64,000 nt of DNA from Helianthus annuus (taxonomy: Eukaryota; Streptophyta; Magnoliopsida; Asterales; Asteraceae): NCBI RefSeq assembly GCF_002127325.2, contig NC_035446.2, positions 156,043,448 to 156,107,447 of the forward strand, given 5' to 3'. Every line of letters starts with the position of its first letter. Position 1 is the first letter of the stretch. Positions 22,122 to 37,188 of the stretch are shown piece after piece. Under the pieces are notes generated by a model. That model had not been told where the DNA came from and did not search any database. It saw only the letters and a list, made by a program, of their open reading frames with translations. Both the position numbers and the translations under genes were made by a program.

Positions 22122-22855
22122 TTTTCAAAGAATTTCCAAACTCCGAAAGTATATCGATTTTCAAGTCGGCATGTGACTACACTGAATATAGGACATTTTG
22201 AGGGGACCAACACAACTAGCCAAAATATAGATGATCGGCCAACAAAGCTCTTAAGACTAATGTGTTTACGTTTTCAACTAGGATGCCTGCCACCATTGAG
22301 TCAAATTTGTACTGAACTAGTGACAGTACGCGCACTTCGCAGCAGGCTTTCGGTCAGTATCGGTTCGGATCGGCACACTACCGACCTCCGGTGTATCAAC
22401 CGAAACATATATGCCCAAAAGTATATTGACGCGTGTTTTACATCAATTGAGCACTATAAAAAAGTATATTGGTACCGGTACCGGTACCGATGCTATGTGG
22501 CTAGTTTGTGTTGGTGCGTAAGGTACCATTACTGTACCGCCACTCGCTAGCTTACGGTGTTAAAAAAAATACTCTATGACAAATACATCCCCGTTTTCAA
22601 TGAATTTTATCCGCAAAGTTGAGACACACATAATAACGAAATCAACTATATGTGACCAATTGGAATAAAATTTCTATCAGATAAAAATAAGTGTGTCGCA
22701 TCAGTGTATTCAGAATTGTATAAAACATTATATTATATTACTAAAATAACTAGAAAGTTAACATTTGATAATATGTACGTTTGTGCTTGAAACACTTGTA
22801 CATTAGTATCCACAAAAGTCGGTTATAAGTAAAATTTATGTCAATACATAAAAAG

Positions 22856-22857
<2 letters not shown>
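22122..22857. other. spacer with GGTACCGGTACC run
   Basis: The open frame at 22173-22550 has no family features. Around 22350-22560 there is a self-complementary patch containing GGTACCGGTACCGGTACC (22470-22487) and CGGTTCGGATCGG, which may be an old MITE with eroded ends. No gene is called. Confidence 0.4.
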
Positions 22858-22892
<35 letters not shown>

Positions 22893-22893
22893 G
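22858..22893. repeat. (TA)n(GA)n compound microsatellite
   Basis: About nine TA units followed by about eight GA units. The next sequence, GGTTCTATGCAGAACACTAA, directly abuts it, in the same way that the 7.35 kb element abuts its (TA)n run. Confidence 0.9.
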
Positions 22894-23446
22894 AAGGTTC
22901 TATGCAGAACACTAAATATTGCGAGAACACGCATAACAAAATGAAGCACCTATTTTTTAATCCTAAAACCGGAAAAGTAAATAAAAATTTTATAAATGTA
23001 AAATTTATTGATTCTCACAATAGAATTATAAACAAAAAAATGGAAATTTTCCATTTTTTATATAACCTACAAATATATATGTAGGCTATGTGTAGGTAAA
23101 ATATATGGTTTTTATGCATATTACACATTTGAATGCATGAAACATAAAATTTAATAAATATGAACCTTAAATCTCGAATTTTAGTGATTTAGAGTTGTTC
23201 CTTTTGTTCTTGTAATAATTATCAAACATATGAAGTGTGAAAGAAAAATAAATTAAAAAAGGAAGTTAGAAAATGAAAATAAAAGTAAGAAAAGGTTAAA
23301 AAGGAAGGGATGTAAAAAAAGTAAAAAGGGAAAAATTTTCAAGAAGCTATGAGGTTCGTACTTTACGGCTTTTTAAGAAGCAAGGAAGGGCACAACCAAT
23401 TGTGCCAGACTTATCTGTGTTATAACTTGGCAGCATGTATATTTAT
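22894..23446. other. AT-rich spacer
   Basis: No gene is seen. It starts at the compound microsatellite and ends at the TGTAACACC boundary. Purine-rich stretches occur around 23235-23340. Confidence 0.45.
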
Positions 23447-23569
23447 TGTAACACCTCGTAAAATCATGTCCAATGATGTGGTGACACGTGTAATGAACCC
23501 TAATAAAGTCAGACGTTGACTTTGAGGGACTAATTTTGTCAAAAATCGAAAACCTTGATTATAGAAGGA

Positions 23570-24285
23570 CCGAAAGTGCCAACATGCCTAAACTAGGCCT
23601 CTAAGTGACCTTATACGGTGTCCGTATTCTCAAACGAGCCACTTGTTGGACGAGAGGAGCCGTTTGTGTAATTATGTTAAAGTTTGCGTGTCGAAGGGTT
23701 AAAAGTGTCAACATGTTAATTCTTACCTCTGAGTGACCTTTTAACAAGCCGAGAGCTTAATTATGTTTCATCATATTCTCGGGAATGCCAAATGTTGGCT
23801 ATGCAAGGCTTTTATGCCAATAAGTGAAATACGCGCAAGTTTGTAATTTAGAGGGGTTAAAAGCGTCAACATGTTTAATCATACCTCTGAATGACCTTTT
23901 AACGAACCCGAAGCATCGTGATGTGTTATAATACTCTCAAGAATGCCTAACATGGACTGGATAAGGCTTCGATGCTATTAAACGATGATATGCGCAAGTT
24001 TGCGCATTTAAGGGACCAAAAGCATCAACTTTTGAATCTACGCCTCACGGGGACCTTTTAAGCGAACCAGAGCGTTGTAATAATTGGACCTACATTCGGG
24101 AATGCCTCGTATGGGCCATGGAAGGCCTTAATGGCAATAAATGGTATAATGCGCTACTTTATGCGTTAAAAAGGACTAAACGCGTCAACGGGTGAAACTT
24201 CGCGTTAGAAGGCCTTTTAAAGGAACCGGGAACTCCGCAATGATTAATTGAACTTGCGGGCATGCCTAAGAGTTGTCACTTATGA
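23570..24285 (+). repeat. five diverged ~159 bp tandem repeats
   Basis: Each unit contains a 'G(C/T)GTCAAC' word, then a CCTTTTAA stretch about 35 bases on. The words lie at 23576, 23705, 23863, 24022 and 24182, so the last three intervals are 158, 159 and 160 bp. Divergence between units is high, so the array is old. Confidence 0.7.
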
Positions 24286-24803
24286 TAATTATACCTTATA
24301 TTATCATAATATATAATATACGTGAAGTTTGGGCCATTTATGTCACATTTGAAAGTATAAAAAAATGGTTCAGAAAGAGTCAGGGGCTGATGTGGTAATT
24401 ATCTGAAACATGCTTGGGCTGGTGGACTTAAAATCGGGCCATAAGCCCAATGGGCTACCATATTTCGTGGGCCATTTGTGCAATCAGCAACATATGTTGC
24501 TATTTAAGAAGCAAATGAAAGAACAGGGACCAAACCTGCATTCTGTATCAATTATTCGCTAGGCCTGACACCCAGGCGGGCCGTGTGGGCTTGGGCCACC
24601 TGGTTACGCAGGCCGCGTAACGAACAGCAGCAGCAACAAATTTTTGTTTTCTGTTTGTTGGTTCCTTGGGCTCCAATCCACTCCAATACCTGATTTAAGC
24701 AAATCCTTGGGCTGTAACTTGTTTTAAAACAGCTGGTAGGACACTTGTATTGATCATAACTTATCTCTAAACACTTGTCTTGATCTAAACCACTCCCAAA
24801 AAC

Positions 24804-24811
24804 TATATATA
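24804..24811 (+). promoter_or_regulatory. TATA box of the LTR-like segment
   Basis: TATATATA followed 30-40 bases later by a pyrimidine-rich leader (CTCCCTTCTCTC), the normal layout of an LTR U3/R boundary. Inference only. Confidence 0.4.
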
Positions 24812-26185
24812 TGGATGAAAGTTCATCCATTTCTTTGCTCACTTTTCATTTATTCCTCCCTTCTCTCAAATCTGGAGCTCCCTAAGCTGGTTGGAACTTA
24901 TATTTTGTAGAAAAGATAGCATGGACCCTTTGTAAGTGTCTTAGCCCACTTCTAAGTTCAGTTTCATAGTTTTACAAACCGAAAAGTCAAGTATCGTAAA
25001 TTAGTTTTGACTTTCGGTTTAAACTCTCATGGTCCAGCCACTAACCAAATTAAAAGTGGGTATAAGACCATAGTTAGGTAGGTGATTAACCCCTGAAAGG
25101 GCACCTCCTAATTCCTTCATTTACTTAGTTAATTGTCGGGTCAAACCGTTTAGGTAAAAAGTCAAACTTGGCAGATTTGTGCATATTGATCAAAACCATA
25201 GATGCAGAGGTTATAAATTATATTTTAACACTCTAATAACTCGGTAATGATTATTAAAACATGTCTAAGCTGGTCCAACCCGACAATTCTAAGTTTAGGG
25301 TCGGTTCGCAACCGAAAGTCGCAAAAGCTTGACTTTGCTTTGACTTTTCAGATCTGACCCGATTAAGCTTGATTCTTCCATGTTTTAAGCTTCCATTAGG
25401 ACCATATTATTCAGTAGTATAACCCTCTGGAGTTATATTGCATGGTTCCTTGTGGTTTGAATTATACGCTAGTTTCCGCTATTATGCTTATAAACGCCCA
25501 TTTTGCCCTTTTGACACATAAATGAGATTTTTAGAAATGTGAAAGGACAAAACCTTTGTTACTGATATATAAGCTTGTCTCGAAAATTTGACATCAGTTC
25601 TTGGTCCCAAATAGGAGTTATGCTCGATATCGTAATTAGAAGCTTTTAACTAAGTAAATTGCGATATCTTGCATAAAGCATGTTTAAACTTGGATTTTGA
25701 CCCAAAACTCATTACTTACTGTTAAGATATTATTTTTAGGGATTGTTGGAGTTATTGATCAGATTATAAACTGATCATATCATAGAGTTCTTGTATCATT
25801 CGGTAAATGAAGATAATACCCTTTTCATGCATAAAATGAGATTTACAAATGATTTGAATGCCAAACCTTTTCCTACTGATTTCATATATTAAATAAATTA
25901 TTTTGAGCATTCAAAACTGATCAAAATCTCAGATTTTCATAAAACCCCTTAATTATCGTCAATTAGCGATTTTTACGCTATTTAGGTGCATAGTATGGTT
26001 TTAAACCATAATTAACATCTAAGACTTACTACCTACTGAATTTTTAAACAAATTTTAATATTATTACAGTAGGCATAAGTCGTGAACTCAGACTTCCAAA
26101 AATGCCCGTAAAAGCATATGTGAAATGACCAAAATACCCTTTCGGGGCATAGTTTGGCCATCAATGGTAAATCTCACATATGTAT

Positions 26186-26923
26186 TGTTTTGGTCAAAAA
26201 TTACCGAAGCAATTAAGTGATCAAATTAGTTAAGTGAGGTAGTGTGCTAAAAAGTGTGTTGAAAATATGCTGGTTATGTTCTTTGGAAAAACATTGTTCA
26301 GGATACGGCTCAGGATATTGAGCTGTATCTACGATCAAACAATGAGCAAAAAGGTAAAGTAAATGACACGAGATGTACGAGGAAAGCCCTTGATCAATCT
26401 AGATCGCCGGCATAAAACCTCGGGAGCTGACAATCGCAGCTGCCTAGTTCTTCTTATTGCTTTAAACTTCAGGATACAGTGCAGGATATAGATCAGATCG
26501 CTAAGTGTTACAATGAATTTGTGAAAGTTGCGAGAGAGCAAGTGTTGAGAGTGTAGAGTGTATGATTGTGATGTCCTAGTTGATCTGATATACCCACTAT
26601 TTATAGTAACGAATTACAAACTAAAATTCCTATAAACATGGGATGCTCCGAATATTCCAATGTGAACGTTGTAGACCGAGTAATGCGGCTTCAACGGCTT
26701 CTTGTGAACGACTTGGACCGAGTCTTCAGTAGAAAAGGTCTTCATGAACGTTGCTAGCTTCTAACCCACGTACCTGCATTCAATCCGTTAGTGATCCTAA
26801 GGATACCATTCAGGATGTTACCAATATCCTGAGTCAGCATCCCGGATGTAAACAGATACAATATAAACAAGATATATATCAAGATATTTTCCAGGATATG
26901 GGCTCAGAATTTCACCCATAACA
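26186..26923 (-). repeat. R0 LTR (3' LTR)
   Basis: It begins TGTTTTGGTCAAAAAT and ends CCATAACA on the plus strand, matching the ends of R1-R4 LTRs. It shares 'CCTTGATCAAT' and 'CCGGCATAAAA' with them but is strongly diverged. Confidence 0.75.
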
Positions 26924-27176
26924 ATTGTCCCCAAAAATGTTACCGTTTGACATCCTGCACTAACGGTTACATTTTTCACGGTGGCCGAGGTAATTAAAAG
27001 ATAAGACCATTGATGTGACAGCTTTCAACCACCCGGCCTATATTTACTCATCATGCCCTATATCTTCTCGTCCTTATCTCTCTTTTAACCACAATCGACA
27101 AGGAAAAAGGTAATATTCTCTCCCTCATCTTCGTATTCATCTTTTATCTTACTCCGGCAAGAATTCAGGCGACCAA

Positions 27177-27406
27177 ATGCCTAGGCAAACGAGGTCCAGT
27201 TCAGGCGACTCGGCTCCCACATTCATCCAACAGAACCTTCTCCAAGAGCCGGAGAAAGAAGCATGTACCTTCGATAGTGCCCATCTGTCAGCCTTGAAAT
27301 CCTCCGGCATCTTCCCGGAAGGGACCGTGTTTAGACCGTTTGACCGGGAAATCCGGTCGGACATGGTCTCCAGCGAGTGGATATGCTTTAGTGCTTTCCC
27401 TTTTTT
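27177..27406 (+). pseudogene. R0 antisense gene, 5' fragment
   Basis: It encodes MPRQTRSSSGDSAPTF ... DSAHLSALKSSGIFPEG ... SSEWICFSAFPF and aligns with the start of the antisense gene of R1-R4 (DAHIDRIRHCFPA ... SDTWVAFPATPF). After FPF the homology stops abruptly, and the frame ends by chance at 27449. A deletion therefore removed the rest of the gene. Confidence 0.7.
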
Positions 27407-28078
27407 GGTTTTACCATTGTTGTTGTTGATATATAAATTTCACTTGTGAAAATTGTTTTGTTTGAACATTTTTGAGAACACGTTATAAATGTATCCCGGT
27501 GAATATCCTGAAAGATATTCTAATTAAAATACAACCTATTAGTTGTCTAAATAAAAAGGAAATATCATACCAGAGATTCTCAGTGAATCAATTTCAATTC
27601 TTCATTACAAGCTTGTCTCCAGTGCATACTTATAAACTCGAATCCATCCTCAGAATAGTATAACGTATGTCCCCTGTACTCAACATAGAAACACAAATGT
27701 ATTCATATTTTTTACTCGAATGAATTCCAAATACCCCAGGGCAAAACCCTTGATATCTTGAAATGAACCCTTAGTATACTGGGGATAAACCCTGAGTTTC
27801 ATGCGCTACAGGCGGGAGTGTATAAACTCCAAGACTTAGAAAGGTGAAAACCTTTAAACCTTAGAGAGTATGAAAATACCCTTTCGTGAGAGAGGGTGAT
27901 CAATCCTCATATACCTTTAGAATTCAGGATATAGCCAACAGTAACGAAATTGTCAGCCACTTTTACATGGACTGGTCCCGCCACCTTGAACTATCCCTGA
28001 ATAACTTGCGCTCCAGGCGGGGTGTTTAAACCCAATTCGGGGGAAAGGTGAATACCTTTAAACCTGTGAAGGGATTAG

Positions 28079-28795
28079 TGTTTTGGTCAAAAATCTCACA
28101 AGGATAATGCAACCAAACTCTAAGTAAACGGGGAATGATGCTTGGTTTGTTGAAAAAGTAAAGGATCACTTTAGTAAGAAATATGCAAGTGACACAAGGA
28201 TTTATATGAGGAAAAAGCCCTTGATCAATGTATGATCTCCGGCATAAAAAACCTCGGGTGATGGCAACTACCGATCACCAAACTTCAATATAAGAAAAAT
28301 GGTTACAACTTCGGATGATAATGAGCTGAGTACAAGGATCACTATAGTTTCGAGTGTCTAAGCGTGTGAGAATTGTGTTGTGTGTCTTCCGAATGGGGAA
28401 GAGTGTTATATATACAAGTGTAGGTGGCCTATTTTAGGTAAAAAGACTAATAATCAGCTCATTACCCCTTTAGAAATAAAAGTAAATCTAGCCTAAATTA
28501 TCGCCCTTAAATCATGCCAAGTTTCCATATCCTTCACAACGTTCATCTCTGATTAAGCATATGCCAAAGTTGTAAAGACGCGTCCCTTGATTGTGATGCT
28601 AAGAGCGGATCCTGCTAGACATTCCTGCAAAATGACATTAAGTTCAATGAAAGCAACTGTTATCATGAGGATCCTATGATGGTCCGTGATCCTGATCCTG
28701 GAACTCTGCTGAGGATCACTATCTGCCAAAGAAACAAGGATCACTGGTTAGGATCACATGTAAGGATCATGTATTATAAAAATCCAGCCCTAACA
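28079..28795 (-). repeat. R1 3' LTR (717 bp)
   Basis: Plus-strand ends are TGTTTTGGTC and CCCTAACA. The polypurine tract follows at 28796-28813 (ATTGCCCCCAAAATATAA). R1 and R2 LTRs share TATATATACAAGTG (about 28410), which differs from R3/R4. Confidence 0.9.
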
Positions 28796-28880
28796 ATTGC
28801 CCCCAAAATATAAGGAGTGATTTTGTAAATAAATGAGTTATATTTTGCTTTGATCTTATCTGCAACGAACGACTCGGATA

Positions 28881-28959
28881 ACTAGCCGTTAAAGTCGGAC
28901 TAGCCGTTGCAACCCTTACGTCATTGAAGTGACAATCCTGCAGATCATCATTATAAATA
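28881..28959 (+). promoter_or_regulatory. promoter of the antisense gene in R1
   Basis: Two ACTAGCCGTT boxes (28881-28890, 28899-28908), an ACGTCA box (28918-28923) and TATAAATA (28952-28959), 144 bp before the ATG. The same set and order occurs at 38003-38082 (R2), 54844-54922 (R4) and, inverted, 48614-48693 (R3, one box changed). ACGTCA is a bZIP-type core; AACGG (complement of CCGTT) is the core of plant MYB3R/MSA sites. Confidence 0.65.
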
Positions 28960-29102
28960 GGAGATAGAGTTAGGATCAATTTGCATTTAAATTCAAGAGC
29001 CACTCCCTTTATAATCTCGTCCAAAAGATCGATCAGGTATTCTTCCTCTCTTCTTTCCTTCTCTTTCTCTGTTTTTCTTTCTCTTTCCATTCCACCGCGA
29101 AT

Positions 29103-30715
29103 ATGTTGCTCCGGAATTCTCCTCACAAGGATCACAAGAAGAATAGCCCTTTGAAAGGTCAAGGGATCATTAAAGACTCTCCCACCGAGAGGTGCTGCTT
29201 CACCGATGCTCACATCGATAGGATCCGTCACTGTTTTCCGGCGGATGCTATCTTCAAGTCTTTTACTCCCACTGCTTTAAGCGATTTTGTTTCTGACACA
29301 TGGGTAGCTTTTCCTGCAACTCCGTTCACCATAGGATATTCGTATCCCTTTCCAGCTTTCACCCAATCTTTCTTTTCCCTGACCGGTATGTCTTATATTC
29401 AAGCCATGCCGATGATCTGGAGGGTTTTGTATACCCTGGAAAGGATCATTGAGCAAGAAGGGATTAATTTGGGAATGGCGGAGCTGGCTGAGATGTATGA
29501 TCTCACAACGTTTGGATCCTGTCGATATTTGTTGAAACGGAAAGCTGGGGAGGATCACCCTGTTCTTAAGGTTACCAAAAATGATACGAACTGGAAGCGA
29601 CGATTCTTCTTTGTTAGGAGGGATACCATCCCTGATGGGAAGGATCTGCCCAAGGAGTGGGCTACTCATGGTAGGATAGAGGATCCTGGAAGGATCACCA
29701 TCAGACTTGTTCCTCATGATGAGGATCACTAATGTCTTCTTTGTCTTTTGTGCAGCTATATCCGTTGCTCATCTCAAGTTATCCCCTGCTGCAAGAGAGA
29801 GAGTTCTAGCCTTCAGAAAGCTTGATCCTGAAATCAGAAGTTTTCAAGTTGCTACCCAGGATTCACAGGAAGTATCCTCCGCATCTGCCACAATGTCAAG
29901 TAAGTATCTTTATTTAAAAAGCAGTTCTATGTAAGATTTTAAATTAGTTAGGGTACTTATCTTGTTTTGATTGTGTAGGCGCTGGGAAATTTGTCAAGTC
30001 TGCCTTCAAGTTTGGTATTGATGAACTCGCCAATGTCAAGTCCTCAAGGAAGAAGACTCCTGTTGCTAGTCCCTCTGCTTCAGCCCCTAAAGCTCCTATT
30101 AGGGGTAAGGGAAAGAAGAGAAAGGCTTCTGAGGATCTTCAAGGATTTCCCCTGCTCCGCCAGCAGTTTCTTGATTATGTTAATGAAGTAAGGATCATTG
30201 CCCCTGTTGGTTATCCTACTTGAATATCCTGCTTGAATATCCTGCCTGTACATCCTGCTTCTTTGAGGATCACCTGGTCCTAAACTTACCTTTTTCCCTT
30301 TCTGCAGAAACTTGCTGAAATAGAAACCTACCTTGGCCACGTCGAGGATCAGGATCGCCAAATCTCCGACCTCCAACAAATGGGCGTGTTGAAGGATCTC
30401 AAGATAGCTGATCTTGAGAAGGAACTCCGGGCTACAAAGGATGAAGCTGCTCAAATGCTGGTCAACATGGATGGTGAGAAGCAGGAGATCACCCAGGATG
30501 CCAAGGTCTCTGCCGCAATAGCTATGTATAAGATACAACTGCAGATGGCTGCGGAGGCTCAGGATCCTGCCTTTGATAAAAGCTCATGGGACGTGGAGGG
30601 TTGGAAGGCAAGATTGGCAGAGCTGGAGGATGAGGACGAAGCTGAGGAGATCCCAATGCTGGAAGGTGGTGAGGCTGGCAAGGATCAGGGTGGAGATGGA
30701 GCAGCAAAGGTTTGA
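29103..30715 (+). CDS. R1 antisense gene (442 aa, four exons)
   Basis: Exons 29103-29670, 29756-29899, 29979-30187 and 30308-30715 (568, 144, 209, 408 bp) join without a stop, through GT-AG introns, to 442 codons. The N-terminal half (DAHIDRIRHCFPAD ... YSYPFPAFTQSFFSL ... MIWRVLYTLERI) resembles the 'putative gypsy type transposon' domain (Pfam Transposase_28), which is found mainly in plant Gypsy elements. A basic linker (RGKGKKRKASED) is a likely nuclear signal. Exon 4 is a coiled coil (EIETYLGHVEDQ ... LEKELRATKDEAAQML) ending in an acidic tail. The gene runs against pol and meets it 3' to 3'. The function is unknown. Confidence 0.85.
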
Positions 30716-32097
30716 GCTGCAGGATTGGGCGATGATGGATATTTCGAGACTAGGCCGGAGCCCAATTTTTTTTAGGTTTGGTAGTGGTTTTTGTGGTTGT
30801 GATGTTTTCAAACAATGATGGTCTGTACTTAAACAATAGTTTCTAGGATTAAGGATCCAGGATCCTTCGGACAATAGGTAGGATTGCAAATGGTGGAGGG
30901 ATCCTCTGTTTGGGGGATGAAGCCTTTGTGATCCTGCCGCTTTTACTTTCCTGCACCTGCTATGACCGCATAAACAATGGACACCCTTTGCCAACCCATG
31001 TGGACGGGCCACGTTTTGCTGGTAGAAACGTGGGTTGGCAATTTTGACAACTTTGAAGGGTTTTAAATCCTTTTGTTAATAAAATAACTCTAACCTTTCT
31101 GGCTTATCTCGTGTTGTTATCCTTTATTTATCCTCTCATTTTCCAATTGTTTTAGAAATATATTTGTTAGGATAACAGAAGTTGAGCAAATCATGTTTAA
31201 TAAATTTAGGATATGATCCTAGATCAAATATCCTATCATTGAAAATTTTCAAAGCAATTTATTTCAAGGATCATAGATTTAGTTGTCAAAGTGTAAGGGT
31301 TGTTCAGAATAATGAGTATAATCAAAATAGTCAAGGATCATACCTGAGAATCCAAGTTAGGATCCTAACCTTTAATCAAGATAACCATAAGTGAAATTTT
31401 AACGGATAATAAGGATTAAGGATCCTTATTTGTTTAACTTCGAAAACCTGAAAAATGGAACATAACTTGGGACTAAGCCAATAAAAGATAAATTAATAGC
31501 TGGGGACATGCCCAAAGGATAACTGGGGACAAGCCCAAAGGATAACTGGGGACAAGCCCAAAGGATAGCTGGGGACAAGCCCAAGGATCGTATGTAAACT
31601 GGAGTATGGCCCTTACTGGCGACTATCCAAGCTTGGTGACATGAAAATGTCAAAACCTTAGCTAACGTGAAAACGTTAGAAACCTTAGGAACGGATGTAT
31701 GGTACATCTACCATTATACGTAGGATCCTAGGTATAGCCAGTACGATGAGGTTGTCAGCCCCGAAAGTGGGTACTGGTCCCAAAGACGTGAACTATACCA
31801 GGATCATCGTGCGCTACTGGCGAAAACTGGGGACAAGCCCAAGGATAACTGGGGTTGAACCCAAGGATCTGTGGTGCTTTTGAAGATCTTTAATGATATG
31901 CTGAAGATACCTGGACTATCATAACTCAAATGGTCCGTGAGAAGAGGATGAAGGATGCATGATCCTTATCCTTAGGTAAAAATAAGAAAACGGAAAAGTT
32001 CTGAGATAAGGACTTTACCAGAGTAAGGATTACTGATATCGCCGGGATCCTTCGAGGATGCTTCCAATGTAAGGATCATATGCTTGGAGGATCCTGT
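30716..32097. other. R1 spacer between pol and the antisense gene
   Basis: Two genes converge here. It includes the 22 bp minisatellite (31494-31590) and the counterpart of the 85-codon frame seen in R2 and R4, which is interrupted here by TAG and TGA. No other gene is seen. Confidence 0.7.
31494..31590 (+). repeat. R1 22 bp minisatellite
   Basis: Four to five copies of CTGGGGACAAGCCCAAAGGATAA. R3 (about 45905-46090) has about nine units, in the opposite orientation; R2 (51454-51520) and R4 (57455-57546) have about three and four. Confidence 0.9.
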
Positions 32098-35403
<3,306 letters not shown>

Positions 35404-37188
35404 CTATTGCTCCCTTGGCTTCGAGGTTGGTTTCATGGATGAGGTATAGCAATCCTTAGCCTCTTGCTGGTCACTGTCGATCTTGATTATCCCCCATGGG
35501 CTAGGGAGTTTCACACATTGATGGTAGGTAGATGGGATTGCTTTCATATCATGTATCCAGGGCCTGCCAAGGATAACATTACAACAAGATAAACAGTCAA
35601 TGACACAAAATTTTTGATAATTATGTAATCCTTCCACGTAGATTGGGAGTTTAATGTCCCCCAGAGTTTTCTTCGTTTCTCCACTGAATCCCACAAGCAC
35701 GGAGGATCTTGGTGTGATGTCTGATTCTGGGATACCCATTTTCTTTAGAACATCAAGCTGGATAATGTTTACTGAGCTTCCTCCGTCGATAAGGATCCTG
35801 CGGACAAAATGGTTAGAAATAAAGAGAGTAATAACTAAACTATCATGATGAGGATCCTGGATGTTAATGCGATCATCCTCATCAAACGTTATCGTCTTTC
35901 CTTCCGAGACACTTGATGTTCGAATAGGTCTTTCTCCATTATCTATTTTTGCTTCCTTTGCATGCCTTTTGGCTGCCGAGAAGGATGTACCACAAATATC
36001 TGATCCTCCGGAAATAAAGTTGATCACTTGTGCATTCGCCGGAGGGGCTGGAGCCTTTCCAGGGATCCTTTCAGGATCCTGAGTCCTTTGCTTTTTTCTT
36101 CCCAACAATTCTTTCAAATGTCCCTTGCTTAGCATATATCCAATTTCTTTTCTTAATGCTATGCATTCTTCAGTTAGATGCCCGAAATCCTCGTGGTATG
36201 CACACCACTTTGACTTGTCTTTAGTCCCGGATGGTTTGTCATTCTTTCTGGGCCATCTGGCTTTTTCTCCTAGATTCTGCATTGCAAGGATTAGTTCGTG
36301 ATTGTCAACAGAAAAACAATATTCAGAAATCGGAGGATAATCCTCATCATCCTCTTCCTGGTCAACAGCATGCACGTTCTGGTTGTCATTTCTATGGTAG
36401 GATTTGAACTTATTGTTCTTGAAAGAGGATCCTTGTTTTTCCTGTTTTGAGGATCCTACTTGCCTCTCCTGGATCCTCTTGTCATCTTCTAGCCGGATGA
36501 ACCTGAGTGCCCGAGTTCTTACTTCATCTAGGTTCCTGCACGGTGTCATAACAAGATCATCATAGAACAATGAATCCTTAAGCAGTCCCATCTTGAAGGC
36601 CTCAACAGCCGTGGCCATATCCAAGTTGGGAATGTCCAAGGATTCTTTACTGAATTTAGTTATATAATCCCTTAATGATTCATTATGACTTTGAGTTACC
36701 CTATATAAATCACTAGTTAATCTTTCAAATTTTCTACTACAAGAGAATTGATTATTGAACAAATTAACTAAATTAGCAAATGAGGTAATAGAGTAAGGGG
36801 GAAGACTTAGCAGCCATTTAAGAGCTGATCCAGTGAGGGTGGATCCAAATCCTTTACATAGGCATGCTTCCTTTAACTTTTCTGTGATTGGATTGATCTC
36901 CATCCTCTCCCTGTATTGTGCTATGTGCTCCTCAGGATCCGTTGTACCATCATACAGCTTCATAGTAGGGATATGGAACCTTTTGGGTACCTCTGCATCA
37001 CAAATTGGTGGTGCAAAACGAGATACCTTATGGCTTCCATCTGCAATCTCCGGGATAGGCTTGACTACCCCTGGAACACTTGAGATCATATCCTTCAGCT
37101 TCTGTAACTCCCTGGCCATAGCATGATTGATACCTGTATCCTGCACGAATCCATGGTTAGTGGTAAGATAATTATTTAAGGTGTTACC
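35404..37188 (-). CDS. R1 gag-protease, N-terminus missing
   Basis: Open from the R2 insertion point (37188) to the UAG. It holds the retrotransposon gag domain (FHIPTMKLYDGTTDPEEH ... WLLSLPPYSI), a basic region (SYHRNDNQNVHAVDQEEDDED), a zinc-knuckle-like motif CAYHEDFGHLTEEC (CHHC type, as in other Tat gags) and the protease motif ILIDGGSSVNI. The first ~270 codons of gag, present in R3, lie beyond R2. The last 5 bases before the R2 LTR, TTACC, are the probable target duplication. Confidence 0.9.
   Translation of the reverse strand, partial: GNTLNNYLTTNHGFVQDTGINHAMARELQKLKDMISSVPGVVKPIPEIADGSHKVSRFAPPICDAEVPKRFHIPTMKLYDGTTDPEEHIAQYRERMEINPITEKLKEACLCKGFGSTLTGSALKWLLSLPPYSITSFANLVNLFNNQFSCSRKFERLTSDLYRVTQSHNESLRDYITKFSKESLDIPNLDMATAVEAFKMGLLKDSLFYDDLVMTPCRNLDEVRTRALRFIRLEDDKRIQERQVGSSKQEKQGSSFKNNKFKSYHRNDNQNVHAVDQEEDDEDYPPISEYCFSVDNHELILAMQNLGEKARWPRKNDKPSGTKDKSKWCAYHEDFGHLTEECIALRKEIGYMLSKGHLKELLGRKKQRTQDPERIPGKAPAPPANAQVINFISGGSDICGTSFSAAKRHAKEAKIDNGERPIRTSSVSEGKTITFDEDDRINIQDPHHDSLVITLFISNHFVRRILIDGGSSVNIIQLDVLKKMGIPESDITPRSSVLVGFSGETKKTLGDIKLPIYVEGLHNYQKFCVIDCLSCCNVILGRPWIHDMKAIPSTYHQCVKLPSPWGIIKIDSDQQEAKDCYTSSMKPTSKPREQ

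Larger units (their letters stand above)
23447..26185 (+). mobile_element. long LTR-like segment (TGTAACACC start), right side cut by R0
   Basis: The left boundary TGTAACACCTCGTAAAATC matches the usual start of plant Gypsy LTRs of the Tekay/Del type. The segment has a plausible promoter (TATATATA at 24804-24811, followed by a C/T-rich leader) and no open frame of note. It contains five diverged ~159 bp repeats. Its right part is interrupted at 26185/26186, where the R0 LTR begins. I cannot see the second LTR, primer site or coding region, so this may be a solo LTR or the edge of a larger element. Confidence 0.5.
26186..28078 (-). mobile_element. R0: fragment of a diverged Tat-lineage retrotransposon
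   Basis: A 738 bp LTR (26186-26923, complement of TG...CA, with inner edge ATTGTCCCCAAAA as polypurine tract) is followed by internal sequence: a partial antisense gene (27177-27406), then sequence that matches the region between pol and the antisense gene of R1-R4 (27640-28078, with 'CGCTACAGGCGGG' blocks). The middle of the antisense gene is deleted at about 27406. R1 inserted at 28078/28079, so more of R0 should lie outside the window. R0 shares the 'CAGGATAT' word style but not the GGATCC richness of R1-R4. Confidence 0.75.

Noticed and set aside
22330..22560. MITE in the GGTACC-rich patch
   Set aside because: Self-complementary words are present but no matching ends or target duplication were found.
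24552..24842. 96-codon minus-strand frame
   Set aside because: Lies in the LTR-like segment across its promoter; no features of a protein family.
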